A DNA stretch of 64,000 bases from Symbiodinium sp. CCMP2592 (GCA_905221615.1 CAJNDT010001224.1:1734902-1798901), one strand, 5' to 3'. Shown: positions 22,621 through 33,226, numbered from the stretch's first letter. The notes: generated by a model from the letters alone, not told the origin. A program made the numbers and translations.

Positions 22621-22679
22621 ATGCCCAATTTGAGAAAGCTGCATATGTCATATGTGTACTTGGAGGATCATGGGAACTA
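22621..22679 (+). CDS. Possible first exon running into a family A MITE
   Basis: ATG in good context (GCCGCGATGC) opens MPNLRKLHMSYVYLEDHGN, the last seven residues being encoded by the MITE terminus, up to the element's own GTAAGT at 22680. Confidence 0.33.
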
Positions 22680-22787
22680 GTAAGTGGGGTTATAAGTACC
22701 TTAACTGGCGTTATAAGGGTTATAAGTAATTTTAACTGTAGTTACCTTACTTACAACCCCAATTACTAAGTCCCATGATCCTTTAAG
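22659..22787. mobile_element. MITE family A copy
   Basis: TA|CTTGGAGGATCATGGG faces CCCATGATCCTTTAAG|TA; GTAAGT at 22680. Confidence 0.85.
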
Positions 22788-22947
22788 TAGGGGTATGGGC
22801 GCAAGGCGCCAAGGCCTAGCAGGTTTCCTGATGTCATGAGCTTCTCAGAGACTCAAACATCTTGCCTGTACGGAATAAACTTGAGGTTCTAAGGGGAACC
22901 TGAAGGCAACCTCAATATGATTCAAAGCTATCTTCTGTAGTGACGAG

Positions 22948-23039
22948 GCTTTGGGAATCTCCGAGACAAACGCATCATGACGCCGGATGACGGCCGGAAC
23001 TTCCACAAGCTGACTCGTTGTCAGAATATTTTGGGTTAA
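22948..23039 (+). CDS. Probable exon, unknown protein
   Basis: Frame FGNLRDKRIMTPDDGRNFHK LTRCQNILG after an AG in TGACGAG. Third positions are high in G or C from 22960 to 23020. The minus strand is also open. Confidence 0.4.
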
Positions 23040-23141
23040 GGGTCACCCTGAAACCTAAAGGCTGAACCTGCACGTACTGGAACTTAAGTTTTGGGTTTAG
23101 GGTTTAGGGTTTAGGGTTTTGGGAGGGTCTTAAGACTTAAG

Positions 23142-23214
23142 ATCAGCCCTGCAGTGAGGCAGGTCAGGATCCTGGCATGCCTCATGTCCCATTCACTTGA
23201 AGAGCTGCTAACCG
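23142..23214 (+). CDS. Probable exon, unknown protein
   Basis: After ACTTAAG the frame ISPAVRQVRILACLMSHSLE ELLT is open; ACC|GTAGAG could be the donor. The frame itself stays open to 23305. Confidence 0.4.
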
Positions 23215-23301
23215 TAGAGTTCGAACTTGATCATTCCAATGATGTTCGGATATATTCCGAATACAGCTACAGTTTTTCTATACTACACCCTAATCCCTTG
23301 G

Positions 23302-23391
23302 TATAAATCCTGCATTACCCATAATAAGGAATATACCATAACTCCCATAGTTCAGGGTCCTTATGATAATGCAGGATTTATAACATCAACC
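23302..23391. mobile_element. MITE family F copy
   Basis: TATAAATCCTGCATTACCCA faces ATAATGCAGGATTTATA. Confidence 0.8.
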
Positions 23392-23713
23392 GTTATACTC
23401 TCCCAAGACTGTTAAGCCGCCTAAGGCCCTAAACCCTAAACCACAGCCTAGGTCTTCCTGTGGATCCAAAAATCTACCGTTTTAAGGGTTAGAGCCTCTA
23501 ATTAAGGGGTCATAACTTACTATTTTGTAGGGTTTGGGGATACAGGTTAGTTTTGCTTCTTCAGGCCCCTGTGTTGAAAACATGTGTTGGTATGTACACC
23601 CAGCCCGTTAAGGACGTCTTGTGCCTATGAGGGGATGTTACCACTGAGTGTTCAGGCGTCTTTCTCGGGGAAATACCGAGGACTTAGACCCGGAAGTCGT
23701 CTTCCACGCTCAG

Positions 23714-24070
23714 CTATGCAGGGCCGGCTAGGTGTAGGTGCTGCTTGTCAGCACAGATCCACAGAGGATCCACGTAGTGTATAAGTTCTATGGATAGATC
23801 CTGAGTCCTGTCTTTTTTTCTTAAGATGGTACCCGCAAGATTACTGACAGGTTGAAGTGGAGAACCGCCCAAACAGTGAATTCGCTTGCTGGTACTTTGT
23901 CCGCACGGTGTGCTGCAAGAGCCACAACGACCTGCGCATGCACGTGCATATCCACCGCAGGCAGCTACTATGCTTGATTTGAAGTAGTGTTGTCGCCCCA
24001 AACCACTAACCGCGCAGCATTGCGCCGAAATTACGCCTAACGCAAAAGCCCAGGACGACTGATGCCTCAA
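23714..24070 (-). CDS. Possible small secreted or membrane protein
   Basis: 118 codons from ATG. Residues 6-24 (SWAFALGVISAQCCAVSG) are hydrophobic enough for a signal peptide; residues 36-60 are Gly/Cys-rich. No intron signal is needed. Could be chance. Confidence 0.32.
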   Translation of the reverse strand: MRHQSSWAFALGVISAQCCAVSGLGRQHYFKSSIVAACGGYARACAGRCGSCSTPCGQSTSKRIHCLGGSPLQPVSNLAGTILRKKDRTQDLSIELIHYVDPLWICADKQHLHLAGPA

Positions 24071-24701
24071 GCCACATAGGCCCGTATTGCCAGTAAGGGG
24101 AGCATGTTCGCACTGTCGCAGCGCTCCAACTCAGTATGTCTTAATTAAAATATAGTGTGTATGTATTTATGTAAGTTTGCATGTATGTATGCAATCATGT
24201 ACGTATACAAATATATACCGTCATACAAGAATGCATACTCACATAGACGTACATATACGTATGCTGTTTTACTTTATTTATCTACACTTAGTTACCTGTT
24301 TACATACATGGTGTATGCGAACACCCCAAACATGTTGCTCCAAACTTGCCTGCAAACTACCCTAAACCCTAAACCCTAAACCCTAAATGTCGTCCTCAGG
24401 CCCTTCGTCAAGGCTGCTTAGTACTCGAGTGCTTGTAGGTATAGGGTTTGCAGATGTCGGGGTTGCAACTATTCGTGTTGCGGAGATCAGAACACTAGTT
24501 AGTAGTGAGTATCCCATCCCTGAATACATGCACTATAATCTACCCCAGGAACAAAAAATCCCCTAGTCCTTAAACCCTAAACCGTGGCTCTTAAACCGCA
24601 TCACATCCTCTTCACGGCTGCCTGCTGGCTGGTTAGGTTGACAAGCAGTCCAAGCACCCGTCTGCAATGAACAACCGATTGTAATGTAGGGGCCTGAATA
24701 A

Positions 24702-24810
24702 CTTGGAGGGGCAGGGGACTTGGTAAGTAGAGTTATAAGTGCCCTAAATGGAGTTACCTCAATTATAACCCTACTTATAAACGACTTACTAAGTCCCCTG
24801 CCCCTCCAAG
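24702..24810. mobile_element. MITE family A, GC-rich subtype
   Basis: CTTGGAGGGGCAGGGGACTT faces AAGTCCCCTGCCCCTCCAAG, a perfect 20-base inverted repeat. Confidence 0.9.
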
Positions 24811-25228
24811 TAGTTATGTATAATATGCCACCAAGCCCTATTTTGATCGTCAAGGCCTTTATATTATGCACAATGCCGGACACCACCAAATCCTAAACCA
24901 CACAGGCCTAAACCCGCGACCCGCCGTACCCCAAACCAGGGGTGCTTGGAATCGTTCGTGTTTGCTGCACAGAACCTTCTCGAGGCTTCCTGTCTTGGAC
25001 AGATGATTCGAGATAGGCTCCTGCTTCAGATTGTATAAAGAGATACTGTTGGCCTAGGAGCTTCGCAGCAAAAAGCAAGCCGGCTCATGTTGCAGATGCC
25101 ATGATTTGGTAATGAAGCTAAGGTTGGCAATGGTTTTGACATTTGGCCACAATGAACAGACATTTTATTGCAGTAATAACCACTTCGTACAAAAAAGACG
25201 ATTTCGGCCTCAAACGCAGGCCAGTAAC

Positions 25229-25345
25229 CCAATACTATGAGTTGCGATACCTGCCCCGCATCAGGCTCGCCAAACTTCCCGGGTTCTGTGCCGCCTATGC
25301 GACGAACCTTCACCGCCCGGCAGAGAGACATAAGGAGCCGGTAGT
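25229..25345 (+). CDS. Possible exon, strand unsure
   Basis: Plus frame YELRYLPRIRLAKLPGFCAA YATNLHRPAERHKEPV has about 75% G or C in third positions. The minus strand is open as well and meets a CAG|GTATCG donor near 25253. Confidence 0.33.
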
Positions 25346-25377
25346 AGGGTTCTTGTACTGTGGGGCAGAAGCACATA

Positions 25378-25835
25378 TGTGTATGTACACACGCAGGCGT
25401 GCACATACATATATGTACATATGGACACACACACACAGAGAGGTGAATGTGTGTGTGTGTGTACATGTCTCTCTTTTTATCTCTATATGAACATTTTTTC
25501 ACATCAAACCAAACATAGATATACTCACATACATACATGCATACATACATACATACGTACATACATACATTACATACATATACATACGGTTTATACACAT
25601 ACATACATACATACATACATACACACGTACGCAACATACCTGCAGACACACATACCCAGATGCATGCATACAGGCATGCACTCACACATACATGCATGCA
25701 TACATGCATACACACTGTACATGCATGCATCCTTGCATGCATACGTGCATACCATTGGCACATACAAACACACACACAAAACAAAACACATGCATGTATA
25801 TATATATATATAACTCATGCATGCATCCATGCATG
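25378..25835. repeat. ACAT and CA/GT microsatellite cluster
   Basis: ACAC, ATAC and GCATGCAT runs; frames of His-Thr or Cys-Met-Tyr repeats here are not genes. Confidence 0.85.
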
Positions 25836-25844
25836 CACACAGTG

Positions 25845-26174
25845 GTAGCAATTCTTGCAGCTGTGCTAGACTGTAAGAAGACAGGCCGGGATTCACAACC
25901 ACCGAAATGCTTCAGCATGTCCAAAGGATATTGCCTTGCAGACCTCAACCCAAAACTGTTTCACAGGACATGTTTCATCCACTTCCAGTCGGTTTCCTCC
26001 CGAACCGCCTCACTGCTCACAATGAGGCCGGGTTTCAGTCACAGGCCCGAAATCCTGACCTTACGGGGGGTTGACTTGAGATCGAGCCCTTCTACGCATG
26101 ATCCGTACACATCTAGCAAAGTGCAAGCACAAAGAAATAAAAACCCTAGCCCTGCAAAGTATCCTGGAGGTTGA
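25845..26174 (+). CDS. Possible exon, unknown protein
   Basis: Open for about 110 codons after the microsatellite: VVAILAAVLDCKKTGRDSQP and later LTMRPGFSHRPEILTLRGVD. Strand is unsure, since a minus frame of about 45 codons is also natural. Confidence 0.3.
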   Translation, partial: VAILAAVLDCKKTGRDSQPPKCFSMSKGYCLADLNPKLFHRTCFIHFQSVSSRTASLLTMRPGFSHRPEILTLRGVDLRSSPSTHDPYTSSKVQAQRNKNPSPAKYPGG

Positions 26175-26709
26175 GATGTTCGGCCGACGGAAAACAGGGT
26201 ATAAATGAGCCTGATCTATTCTTCCAAGACCAAATACCGAAATACTAGGTCCTTTGGAACTTTAGGAATAGACAACCCGCAGCATGCAGAAGTAGAAGTG
26301 CTTTTGGGTTGAGGGGTCTGGTTTGGGGATGAGGGTTTAGGATTTAGGATTGCAGAAAGTTTCGTGTCAGTGCTGTAATTGAGTCAAGTGCTTCTCTCGG
26401 TTGCGAATGCTGCATTTGTCTTTGCCTCCGTTCTTTCCAGACTTATCTCCTCATCCCCGCGCACCCATCTAACTTAAGGACCTAGAGGTCTGAGTAAACA
26501 GCAACTAGATCGCCTGGCTCCGTGTGGAAGGAGACCCTTCACCAACAAAGCCGTATTAAGGCTATTGTCAGTTTTCCCAGTCCCTTTTATCCATCCATCC
26601 GGCGCTTAGTTGGAGGTTGAAGTTAGAGAAGGCTTGTATCTGAATTTATGGAAGGCCCGGAGAAACTGCCAAACTGGTCATAGACTATAGACTATAGGGG
26701 AGAGTGCAG

Positions 26710-26835
26710 CGGGGTAGTGGAACCACGATTCGCTTCTCAGTGCAGCGAAGGACCAAGATCCATCTTTTCCATCCTGATGGTTCTTCCGCAGTCGTAGCGA
26801 TGATTCCAATACAACTAGAAACAACGAGCACTTAA
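26710..26835 (+). CDS. Probable exon, unknown protein
   Basis: After GGGAGAGTGCAG the phase-0 frame reads RGSGTTIRFSVQRRTKIHLF HPDGSSAVVAMIP. Confidence 0.42.
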   Translation, partial: RGSGTTIRFSVQRRTKIHLFHPDGSSAVVAMIPIQLETTST

Positions 26836-26849
26836 GAGACTCCATGTGC

Positions 26850-27060
26850 CCCAAGACCGTATTATCCCACAGGCTTCAACAAGGGCATAAGTTCGTGTGT
26901 GAAAGGTATAGACGCGAAGGCCCCAAACCTCGCAAAGGCACTTCTCCTCGCTTCGCGGGAAGCTGCGCCACCTTGGAATCTCCGCTCCCAGCGTCTGCTG
27001 GTGCTTTCCCGAAAGGAGTAAAGCGGGCTTCTCTTTCGGGATCAGTAATCCATACCTGGA
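26850..27060 (+). CDS. Possible exon, strand unsure
   Basis: Plus frame GHKFVCERYRREGPKPRKGT and on; the minus frame ITDPEREARFTPFGKAPADA is equally natural. Confidence 0.28.
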
Positions 27061-27290
27061 CCCTCAAAGTATGTAGAATAACAGCCTTTTATAACTTTTT
27101 TATACGTTATTTTGCCTACTTTTGGGGGTCTAGGTGTGGGTTCTACTTACGGCTTCCTTCAGGGAGCCTTTCAGGGTAGTTTCCTGGCTCCTCTTTGCGG
27201 AATCCACAAGGTTATTGATGCGGTACTGGATAAGGCCATCGTTCAAGGAGCCTGTGTGGGTTTAGGGTTTAGGGTTTAGGGTTGGTACTG

Positions 27291-27401
27291 CTAGGACCTA
27301 GAGTAGGCCCTTATTCCCTTTTTCAGGGTTCAGGTTCCCTTTAAAACCCCTTTAAACCAAAAAGGGCACCCTTTTTATTCCTAGGTTATTCTTGAGTCTA
27401 G
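27291..27401. mobile_element. MITE family G member with 4-bp target duplication
   Basis: Near-identical to 22048-22159. ACTG is repeated at 27287-27290 and 27402-27405. Confidence 0.85.
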
Positions 27402-27530
27402 ACTGTAAGCGTTTCTTTGAGGAACCCTCCATGTGTGCCATGAGGGTATACGTAGGGGTCCTTCAAGGAGTTCATAAGGGTACTATACACGGTTTAGGGT
27501 TTAGGGTTTAGGGTCTCTGAGGATACTCTA

Positions 27531-27630
27531 CAGTAGAAGCCCAAAAGTTGGAAACCCAATAGCCTCCATCCTTAGAGTAGTGTATAGGGAATCCCAGCAC
27601 TATTTGGCCTTAATCGGGCTTCCAAGTTTA
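27531..27630. mobile_element. MITE family B copy
   Basis: CAGTAGAAGCCCAAAAGTTG at left, GGGCTTCCAAGTTTAT at right. GAGGATACTCTA occurs on both sides. Confidence 0.7.
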
Positions 27631-27745
27631 TGAGGATACTCTAAGAGTTCCTTTATGGAGCTCCATGCGTGCCATGAGGCTATATGTAGGGGTTCTTTAT
27701 GGAATTCATAAGGGTACTATAAAGGGCCTTCTTCAAGGAACCTAT

Positions 27746-27829
27746 GAGGGTCGTTGTCGAAATTATGGTCCCTTTTTGGGGTCCTTAATATAGTACGGCA
27801 CCTAAACATAATTTTGACAACTACCCATG
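27746..27829. mobile_element. MITE family D copy
   Basis: GGGTCGTTGTCGAAATTATG faces ATAATTTTGACAACTACCC. Confidence 0.75.
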
Positions 27830-27925
27830 AGGATACTCTAAGAGGTCAGGTAAGAAGTCTGCAGGGATGCTGTAGGGTGTCTAGTATGGGGCACTTCGTA
27901 ACCTCACGGCGCGAAGCTGAGGGTT

Positions 27926-28038
27926 CCCAGAGAACCCCATACCCCTTAATTAAGGAATATATATACCTTACATCATAATGGTAAGGCCCCTATAATTTGA
28001 GGGAAATTCCTTAATTAAGGGGTATTGGGTTCTCTGGG
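27926..28038. mobile_element. MITE family E copy
   Basis: CCCAGAGAACCCCATACCCC faces GGGGTATTGGGTTCTCTGGG, a perfect terminal repeat apart from one base. Confidence 0.85.
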
Positions 28039-28160
28039 TTTTAGCCGGGCTGGATTCTTCACTTATTGCCTTACTGACTTTTCTGTGTCACACGGGCTCG
28101 TGGTGATTTCGTCTTGTCTTCCTTTTTGATTTCGAGGGATTGCGATCCGGACTTTAGGCT

Positions 28161-28381
28161 ACTATAGAGGCTTAAATAACTGCCTATACTAGTTTGCCGC
28201 CTCCTTATTCTTAGTAGAGTTTCATGGGCCCCAAAACCCTATTCTACTTATCAAGGCCCCTACAATTAGAGCATTATAAATAATTACTCATACTACTTTT
28301 GGGGCTCCTTATTGTAAGTATAGTATAATGGGCCCCAATACCCTATTCTAAGTATCAAGGCCCCTACAATTAGAGCATTAC
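28161..28381. mobile_element. MITE family J, two copies in tandem
   Basis: Two units of about 105 bp, each ending GGCCCCTACAATTAGAGCAT, one after the other. Confidence 0.7.
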
Positions 28382-28538
28382 TGTTCTCCAGCTCCGTCGG
28401 TCGGTCGGTTCTCGTCACTCTAGTCACTACGGTCTCACGCGTCGCAGACACTGCTTGTGGAGACTTCCTTGTTCTTGAAGCTTGATGCAACCATGTATGT
28501 TGTGACACTGGCGATGTTTGTGTTCCCTGCTCTTCTAG

Positions 28539-28683
28539 CACGATGTTCATTCCTACTGTCCTGTCCATTCCTACTTTCCTGTCCGTGGCTATGGACCCCT
28601 ACCACCGACACTTTAACCGTAACTCCGTAAAGAGTAACCCTTCAGGTGCCATGGATGCGTATGCAGAACCCTGGTGGCATTAA
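28539..28683 (+). CDS. Probable exon, unknown protein
   Basis: A strong acceptor (TTCCCTGCTCTTCTAG) opens MFIPTVLSIPTFLSVAMDPY then HRHFNRNSVKSNPSGAMDAY. First of a run of plus-strand blocks to 31.3 kb. Confidence 0.42.
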
Positions 28684-28779
28684 TTCGAGCTTCAAGTTCA
28701 GGGTGCAGGTTCATACGGGGTAGGTAACTACGAACTGTATCTGCAATACCGGCACCAAATCCCGGACGCCCGGTTACTA

Positions 28780-28888
28780 CATGGGTGGTTGTCAAAATTA
28801 GGGTACCTTTTTGGGTCCTTATTTTAATACGGCACCTATTTTTTAGGGTACCCAAAAAGGGACCATAATTTTGACAACCACCCACATG
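28780..28888. mobile_element. MITE family D copy
   Basis: CATGGGTGGTTGTCAAAATT faces AATTTTGACAACCACCCACATG. Confidence 0.85.
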
Positions 28889-28911
28889 CAAAATGGGTTA
28901 TTGGTCCAGGA

Positions 28912-29111
28912 ATCTGAAGGGTCCCTTGTCCGGCCCCCCACGCAGCCAATCTACCTATCCTCGGGCTGAAATCGACTATTTTCTAGGCTGCCCTATATAT
29001 TTCAGTGGACCAAGTCGGCCGGCAGTTCGCAGCAAGGACCCCTACATCCCGAAAGACGGAGGCCTAGATACTGAGCGCGCAACGTCAAAGAAGTGCACTG
29101 TGCACCATTAG
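28912..29111 (+). CDS. Probable 3' exon, unknown protein
   Basis: After TATTGGTCCAG the frame includes YPRAEIDYFLGCPIYFSGPS RPAVRS and KDPYIPKDGGLDTERATSKK, ending at TAG. Third positions in the last 40 codons are about 75% G or C. An upstream ATG in frame lies at 28893, directly after the family D element. Confidence 0.5.
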
Positions 29112-29318
29112 CCCAAGTCCGCAAGACTTTGTACATACATAAACCTCCAAATTTGTATTTATGTATATGTGTATATATATATATATACAGATGAATAACG
29201 TACATGTGTATATACATAGATATGTGTATGTATGCAGATCCCACAGGTAGTTTAAATAGTATTTTCACCAAATGTTGCACTTCTTTTGAGATCTCCTCCA
29301 ACCCAAGAACCCTAAACC

Positions 29319-29430
29319 TTGGATACTGCCCCCACTCAGTAACAGTTGGATAATACTCATAATACAGATATATTAGGCCCTTGATAGTAGCGCTATTATA
29401 GACTGCTACTGTAATGGAGGCAGTATCCAA
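29319..29430. mobile_element. MITE family I copy
   Basis: GGATACTGCCCCCACTCAGT faces CTGTAATGGAGGCAGTATCC. Confidence 0.75.
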
Positions 29431-29457
29431 CTTAAACCCCAAAAGCTCTAAATGACC

Positions 29458-29568
29458 CAAAGGCTCCATGTACCTGTATAGTAGAAGCTTAAGCCTTAAA
29501 GGGGTCCCTATATAGGCACTTTAAGTCCTAAGTATATGCTATATGGATACACGGAGCTTTAGGGTTAG
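29458..29568. mobile_element. MITE family M copy
   Basis: AAAGGCTCCATGTACCTGTATAG at left; ATACACGGAGCTTTAGGG at right. Confidence 0.65.
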
Positions 29569-29663
29569 CGCCTGACTGTTTCTCGAAGGTGTGGACAGCG
29601 ATGGAGACGAGGCTACAGGACCTGCGCGTCAGGGCTGATCAGACCTTAAATGCTAAATCCTAA
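29569..29663 (+). CDS. Probable exon, unknown protein
   Basis: Starts at the end of the family M element (TTAGGGTTAG). Frame PDCFSKVWTAMETRLQDLRV RADQTLNAKS with about 80% G or C in third positions over 18 codons. Confidence 0.45.
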
Positions 29664-29849
29664 AATTCTGATTCCTAAACTCTTACGACACCTTAACTAT
29701 AAGCCTAAAGATCAAGCTGGCACATTAGTAGAAACTGTGGATATAGAATGGTGTTGCTAAGCTTATGTTTTTTGCTTCATATTATGGTGCGCCGATCCTA
29801 TCCTGATCGTTCTTAAGTGTTGGATGGGAGAGGTCGAAGTGAGTTCATC

Positions 29850-30151
29850 AGTTGGAGCCCTACATCAACCTTGTGGTCCATGTGCCCTTAAATTGCAGTA
29901 TACAGTTTGAGCTTGCAGTACCGATCAAGGAACCCGTAAAACCAAACTTGTACATACCACATCGGTACATGGGCCCGTGGGGTTTCTGCATGTCTGAAGG
30001 TTCGGAGATAAGCCTACAGTGGAAACCCAGCTGGCAGCTGCTGTTTCTCCCTGCAGAACATCATTGTTGTTTCTCCCTGCAAATCAGCATAAGTTTAAGC
30101 CGGTCGTTTTATGTTGAATGCAGAGCCGTGGGTTTTGTCCCTAAGCCCTAG
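29850..30151 (+). CDS. Probable exon, unknown protein
   Basis: After GTTCATCAG the frame is open for 100 codons: LEPYINLVVHVPLNCSIQFE, then LAVPIKEPVKPNLYIPHRYM and a hydrophobic C-terminal half. No family recognised. Confidence 0.42.
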
Positions 30152-30436
30152 GACCTAAACGACCTAAACTCTAATCACTCAACCGTCGTCAGGTTTGCTG
30201 TTTTGTCTCTTAAGCCTGAGCGGCTGAACACACTGGACACTGCATAAAAAATCCACTACAGCGGTCAATATGTTGTCGCCATAGCCCCTAGATACTTAAA
30301 CTTTAATATGCCCCCCCCCTCCCCTCCCAAAAAAAACAAAACAATTCTTCTGATCCTGTAGGCCTGGTAATTCAACCCTACAGGCCCCCAAACCCAAAGC
30401 GCGTGTGAACCCATGATCTGGCAACACCCGGAACGG

Positions 30437-30531
30437 TTGATGATGTAAATCCTGCATTGCCTTAATGGCCCTAGACTACGGGAGTTATGGTATATTCCTT
30501 AAAATGGGTAATGCAGGATTTATATCATCAG
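30437..30531. mobile_element. MITE family F copy
   Basis: TTGATGATGTAAATCCTGCA faces TGCAGGATTTATATCATCA. Confidence 0.8.
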
Positions 30532-30597
30532 CCGAAGGACTGTCTTGGAGGCTTTAGAGTATCGGGATCTGGTGGAGATTGTGATCCGTGGCTGCAG

Positions 30598-30687
30598 ATA
30601 ACTTTTCTGGCTATTGTGCACTTTAAGGCAATTGGGACAGCACACGCCCCCGTTTTCAGGAATGCTCTTCCTAATGGTTGCCCCTGA
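30598..30687 (+). CDS. Possible exon, unknown protein
   Basis: Acceptor CCGTGGCTGCAG, then ITFLAIVHFKAIGTAHAPVF RNALPNGCP and stop. Confidence 0.35.
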   Translation: MTFLAIVHFKAIGTAHAPVFRNALPNGCP

Positions 30688-30790
30688 CGATTATATTACA
30701 ACAGACCTTCAACGCCCGTTTCTTATGCTAATGTCGCCGTCAAACTGAAGATCCAATTTGTTTTGTTTTAAAAAAATACCAGCCAGCAAG

Positions 30791-30890
30791 CTCCATCAAA
30801 CCCCCAAGCACTTGAGGGACAGCCGGCTGCCGTTTCCCGACTACTTGGAGCAGCTCGGAAGCCTCTCGGCGTTTGCTTCGTGGTGTTCGT
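30791..30890 (+). CDS. Probable exon, unknown protein
   Basis: After CAGCAAG: LHQTPKHLRDSRLPFPDYLE QLGSLSAFAS, with about 90% G or C in third positions. No donor chosen. Confidence 0.5.
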
Positions 30891-31077
30891 GGTTTAGGGT
30901 TTTAGGGTTTAGAGTTTCGGGCTTCTGTGGGTTGGGATTTGGGGTTAAGTGTGTTTGTTGTTTATTGATTGAGCATGTACTGCACACCGACCTGTACTTC
31001 TTAAACCATACTAGCCCGGGCTCAGGTCTGGACGCGTGAAACCGATAATCTCAGTATGAGGCTTTTTTTATCGCCAG

Positions 31078-31266
31078 AGTTGGGTCCGCCGGGACAGAGC
31101 TATGGCGGTCAGCTCCATTTTGGCTTCTTGTAATTCAGAGTTCAGAGAGTCCCCTTTCGTGAACGTGCATCAAATTCCGATACTAAGCCCCCAAGCCCCG
31201 ACACTTCATAGTCTACCCGGGACCACCTTAAACCCGAAGAACCTACATGTTGAAGGACTCATATAA
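31078..31266 (+). CDS. Probable exon, unknown protein
   Basis: A strong acceptor (CTTTTTTTATCGCCAG) opens SWVRRDRAMAVSSILASCNS EFRESPFVNVHQIPILSPQA in phase 0; the frame closes at TAA 31264. Confidence 0.45.
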   Translation, partial: SWVRRDRAMAVSSILASCNSEFRESPFVNVHQIPILSPQAPTLHSLPGTTLNPKNLHVEGLI

Positions 31267-31389
31267 AGAAATCAGAAAAAGGAACCCCAAAATGGTAGGT
31301 TATTCAGGGTTAAGGCAAACCTTACGGGCTCCGACACTAAGGCTTCATGTCGGAGCTCGATATAAAGACGTGAAGCACGGCATGCCCTA

Positions 31390-31507
31390 AAAGCATACAT
31401 CTCCCAAAGCGGTATGTACTTCCTGGGATGCTGAGGCCATCGCGTCGTGCTGTCACCTCCGGGAAAAGGCAATGCTGATTTCGAATGCATCGCAACCTCA
31501 GGACTAA
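31390..31507 (+). CDS. Possible exon, unknown protein
   Basis: Frame AVCTSWDAEAIASCCHLREK AMLISNASQPQD. The minus strand is also open over 60 codons. Confidence 0.3.
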
Positions 31508-31629
31508 ACCCCGAAGACCCACTTACCGAAGATGCCGCATGGCAGCAGCACTGGCGGCCTCTGAACACTTGTTTTAGCAGCTTTCGCACCTCTCACCATG
31601 CATATGCACATTCTACCTATAACTATGTT

Positions 31630-32160
31630 AGTGCATGCATGCGTGCATGCATGCATGCATGCATGTGTGTGTGTGTGTGTGTATGTGTAAAATTACATGT
31701 ATATGTATATGTGTATGGGTATGTGGGTATGTGGGGGTTGTGGGTATGTAGGTATGTAGGTATGTATGTATGGATGGATTGATAGATGTGTTTGTTTGCC
31801 TGGTAACTGCTTTTCGTTACGTAATCACATGCATGTCGATGTATGTGCTTTATGTCTCACATGTGCGCAGTACATGGACACACGCACACACACGTCCAGA
31901 TGGATGTGTTCGTATATATACACATATATGCGCCTGCTGTATGTGCATATGTATACATATATATATATATATATGTGTATGCACATATATATATATATAC
32001 ATGTGTATATAAATATATATATATATATATATATACTGTACACATACATACATGCTCATATCTTATTTGTCGATATGTTTCTACACACATATAATCGTGT
32101 GTGCATTTGCGTTTCCTAAGACACGCACACACATGTGTGTAGAACATGCACATGTGTGTC
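31630..32160. repeat. GCAT, GT and TA microsatellite cluster
   Basis: GCATGCAT, GTGTGT, GTATGTAG and TATATA runs; the overlapping long frames on both strands are repeat products. Confidence 0.85.
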
Positions 32161-32392
32161 TGTGCGCGCGTATAGGCTTATACATGCCTAACCCGAGGCT
32201 CTAAATCCTACAAAAGCCCTGCTCTTTTCATCATTCTCTGCGTAGCTGCGAAACCCGAACCTGCTTTTCGATGATTCAGGCCCCACGGTTTGAAGTATGA
32301 AGGTTTAGAGGTCAGGGTGTAGGGTCGCAGTACGAGTTTAGGGTTCAGGGTACGGTAAGGTTGAGGGTTCAAAACTAGGGTTGTCGTAGGGT

Positions 32393-32679
32393 TTAGCGTG
32401 CTGCGCGGAGGCTACGACTGCACACGGACATGGGAGTCAGTCTGGATGGGCTTCTCTGCATGTCATAAAGGTGCTGGGTGCGACTGGGCTGTGTAGGGAT
32501 CCAAGTTGTTACGTCATTGATTATGGGTGTAAGATCTGGCTTTGTGGATAGGCACGTCGGGGTGGCTGTTGTTGATGCTGTTGTTGCTTTGGTCGTTCTC
32601 GTTGTCCTCGTTGTCGTGGGTGTCGTTGTCGTCGTCGTCGCCGTCGCGTCGCGGTAAAGCTTTTTTTCGCTAAAGCCTG
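32393..32679 (-). CDS. Probable exon starting at a family A MITE end; repeat-rich
   Basis: On the minus strand the family A terminus CCTCCAAG is followed at once by open frames. One gives GFSEKKLYRDATATTTTTTP, a Thr/Ala tract encoded by ACG/ACA repeats, then a normal stretch TCLSTKPDLTPIINDVTTWI. Another, in phase 0, is Arg/Gln-rich. Frame is not settled. Confidence 0.38.
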
Positions 32680-32765
32680 CTTGGAGGATCATGGGACTTA
32701 TCAGTAGTTATAAGTATAGCTACCCTATTTGTAACCCTAGTTACTAAGTCCCATGATCCTTTAAG
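32680..32765. mobile_element. MITE family A copy, short
   Basis: CTTGGAGGATCATGGGACTT faces AAGTCCCATGATCCTTTAAG. Confidence 0.85.
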
Positions 32766-32767
32766 TT

Positions 32768-32848
32768 TTGGATTTGCTTTCAACTCTGGACTTGCTTGAA
32801 GGCTCAAGGGCAGCTCAGAGGCTTGCAACATTCCTTTTTGCCTCAGAG
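32768..32848 (-). CDS. Possible small exon between two MITEs
   Basis: Minus frame MALRQKGMLQASELPLSLQA SPELKANPK, framed by family C (upstream) and family A (downstream). It reads on into the family A terminus up to a GTAACT. Confidence 0.33.
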
Positions 32849-32850
32849 CC

Positions 32851-32948
32851 ATGTGGGAGTTTGTGTACCTGATTTTGCGGTCCTTATAATAAGGATCCTA
32901 CTATTTAGGATACCTTATTAGGGTCCCCTGTTTTCGGAAACTCCCATG
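32851..32948. mobile_element. MITE family C copy
   Basis: ATGTGGGAGTTTGTGTACC at left; TTTTCGGAAACTCCCATGT at right. Confidence 0.75.
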
Positions 32949-33157
32949 TCAAACTTTGTAATCACGTACTGGACGTATGATGCCCTCATGTCGTGCACTT
33001 TGAGGCAAAGGTCGCATGACTCTTCCTGGCCCTTGTAGGAACCCGCAAAGTAGCCCATATAGTGAGCTTTTAATGATGAAACCCTCGTAGTCACCTTATG
33101 GAAACCTTGTAGGAGCCCGTAAGATAGACTTGTTGTAATCCATGCAGCTTTCTACAG

Positions 33158-33226
33158 CTCACTGTGGCGTCAAACGACCACGTTGGCCGCTTGAGACTCA
33201 TAATCACCGTATGCACTTCCTTGTAG
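33158..33226 (+). CDS. Possible exon, unknown protein
   Basis: Strong acceptor GCAGCTTTCTACAG, then LTVASNDHVGRLRLIITVCT SL in phase 0. Confidence 0.35.
   Translation, partial: LTVASNDHVGRLRLIITVCTSL

Noticed and set aside
25026-25784. 252-codon minus frame rich in Cys, Met and Tyr
   Set aside because: Two thirds of it is an ACAT/CA microsatellite read in frame; only the last third could be coding and it is listed separately as unsure.
28293-28568. 91-codon minus frame
   Set aside because: Its C-terminal third is family J repeat; the rest overlaps a plus-strand block with a stronger acceptor.
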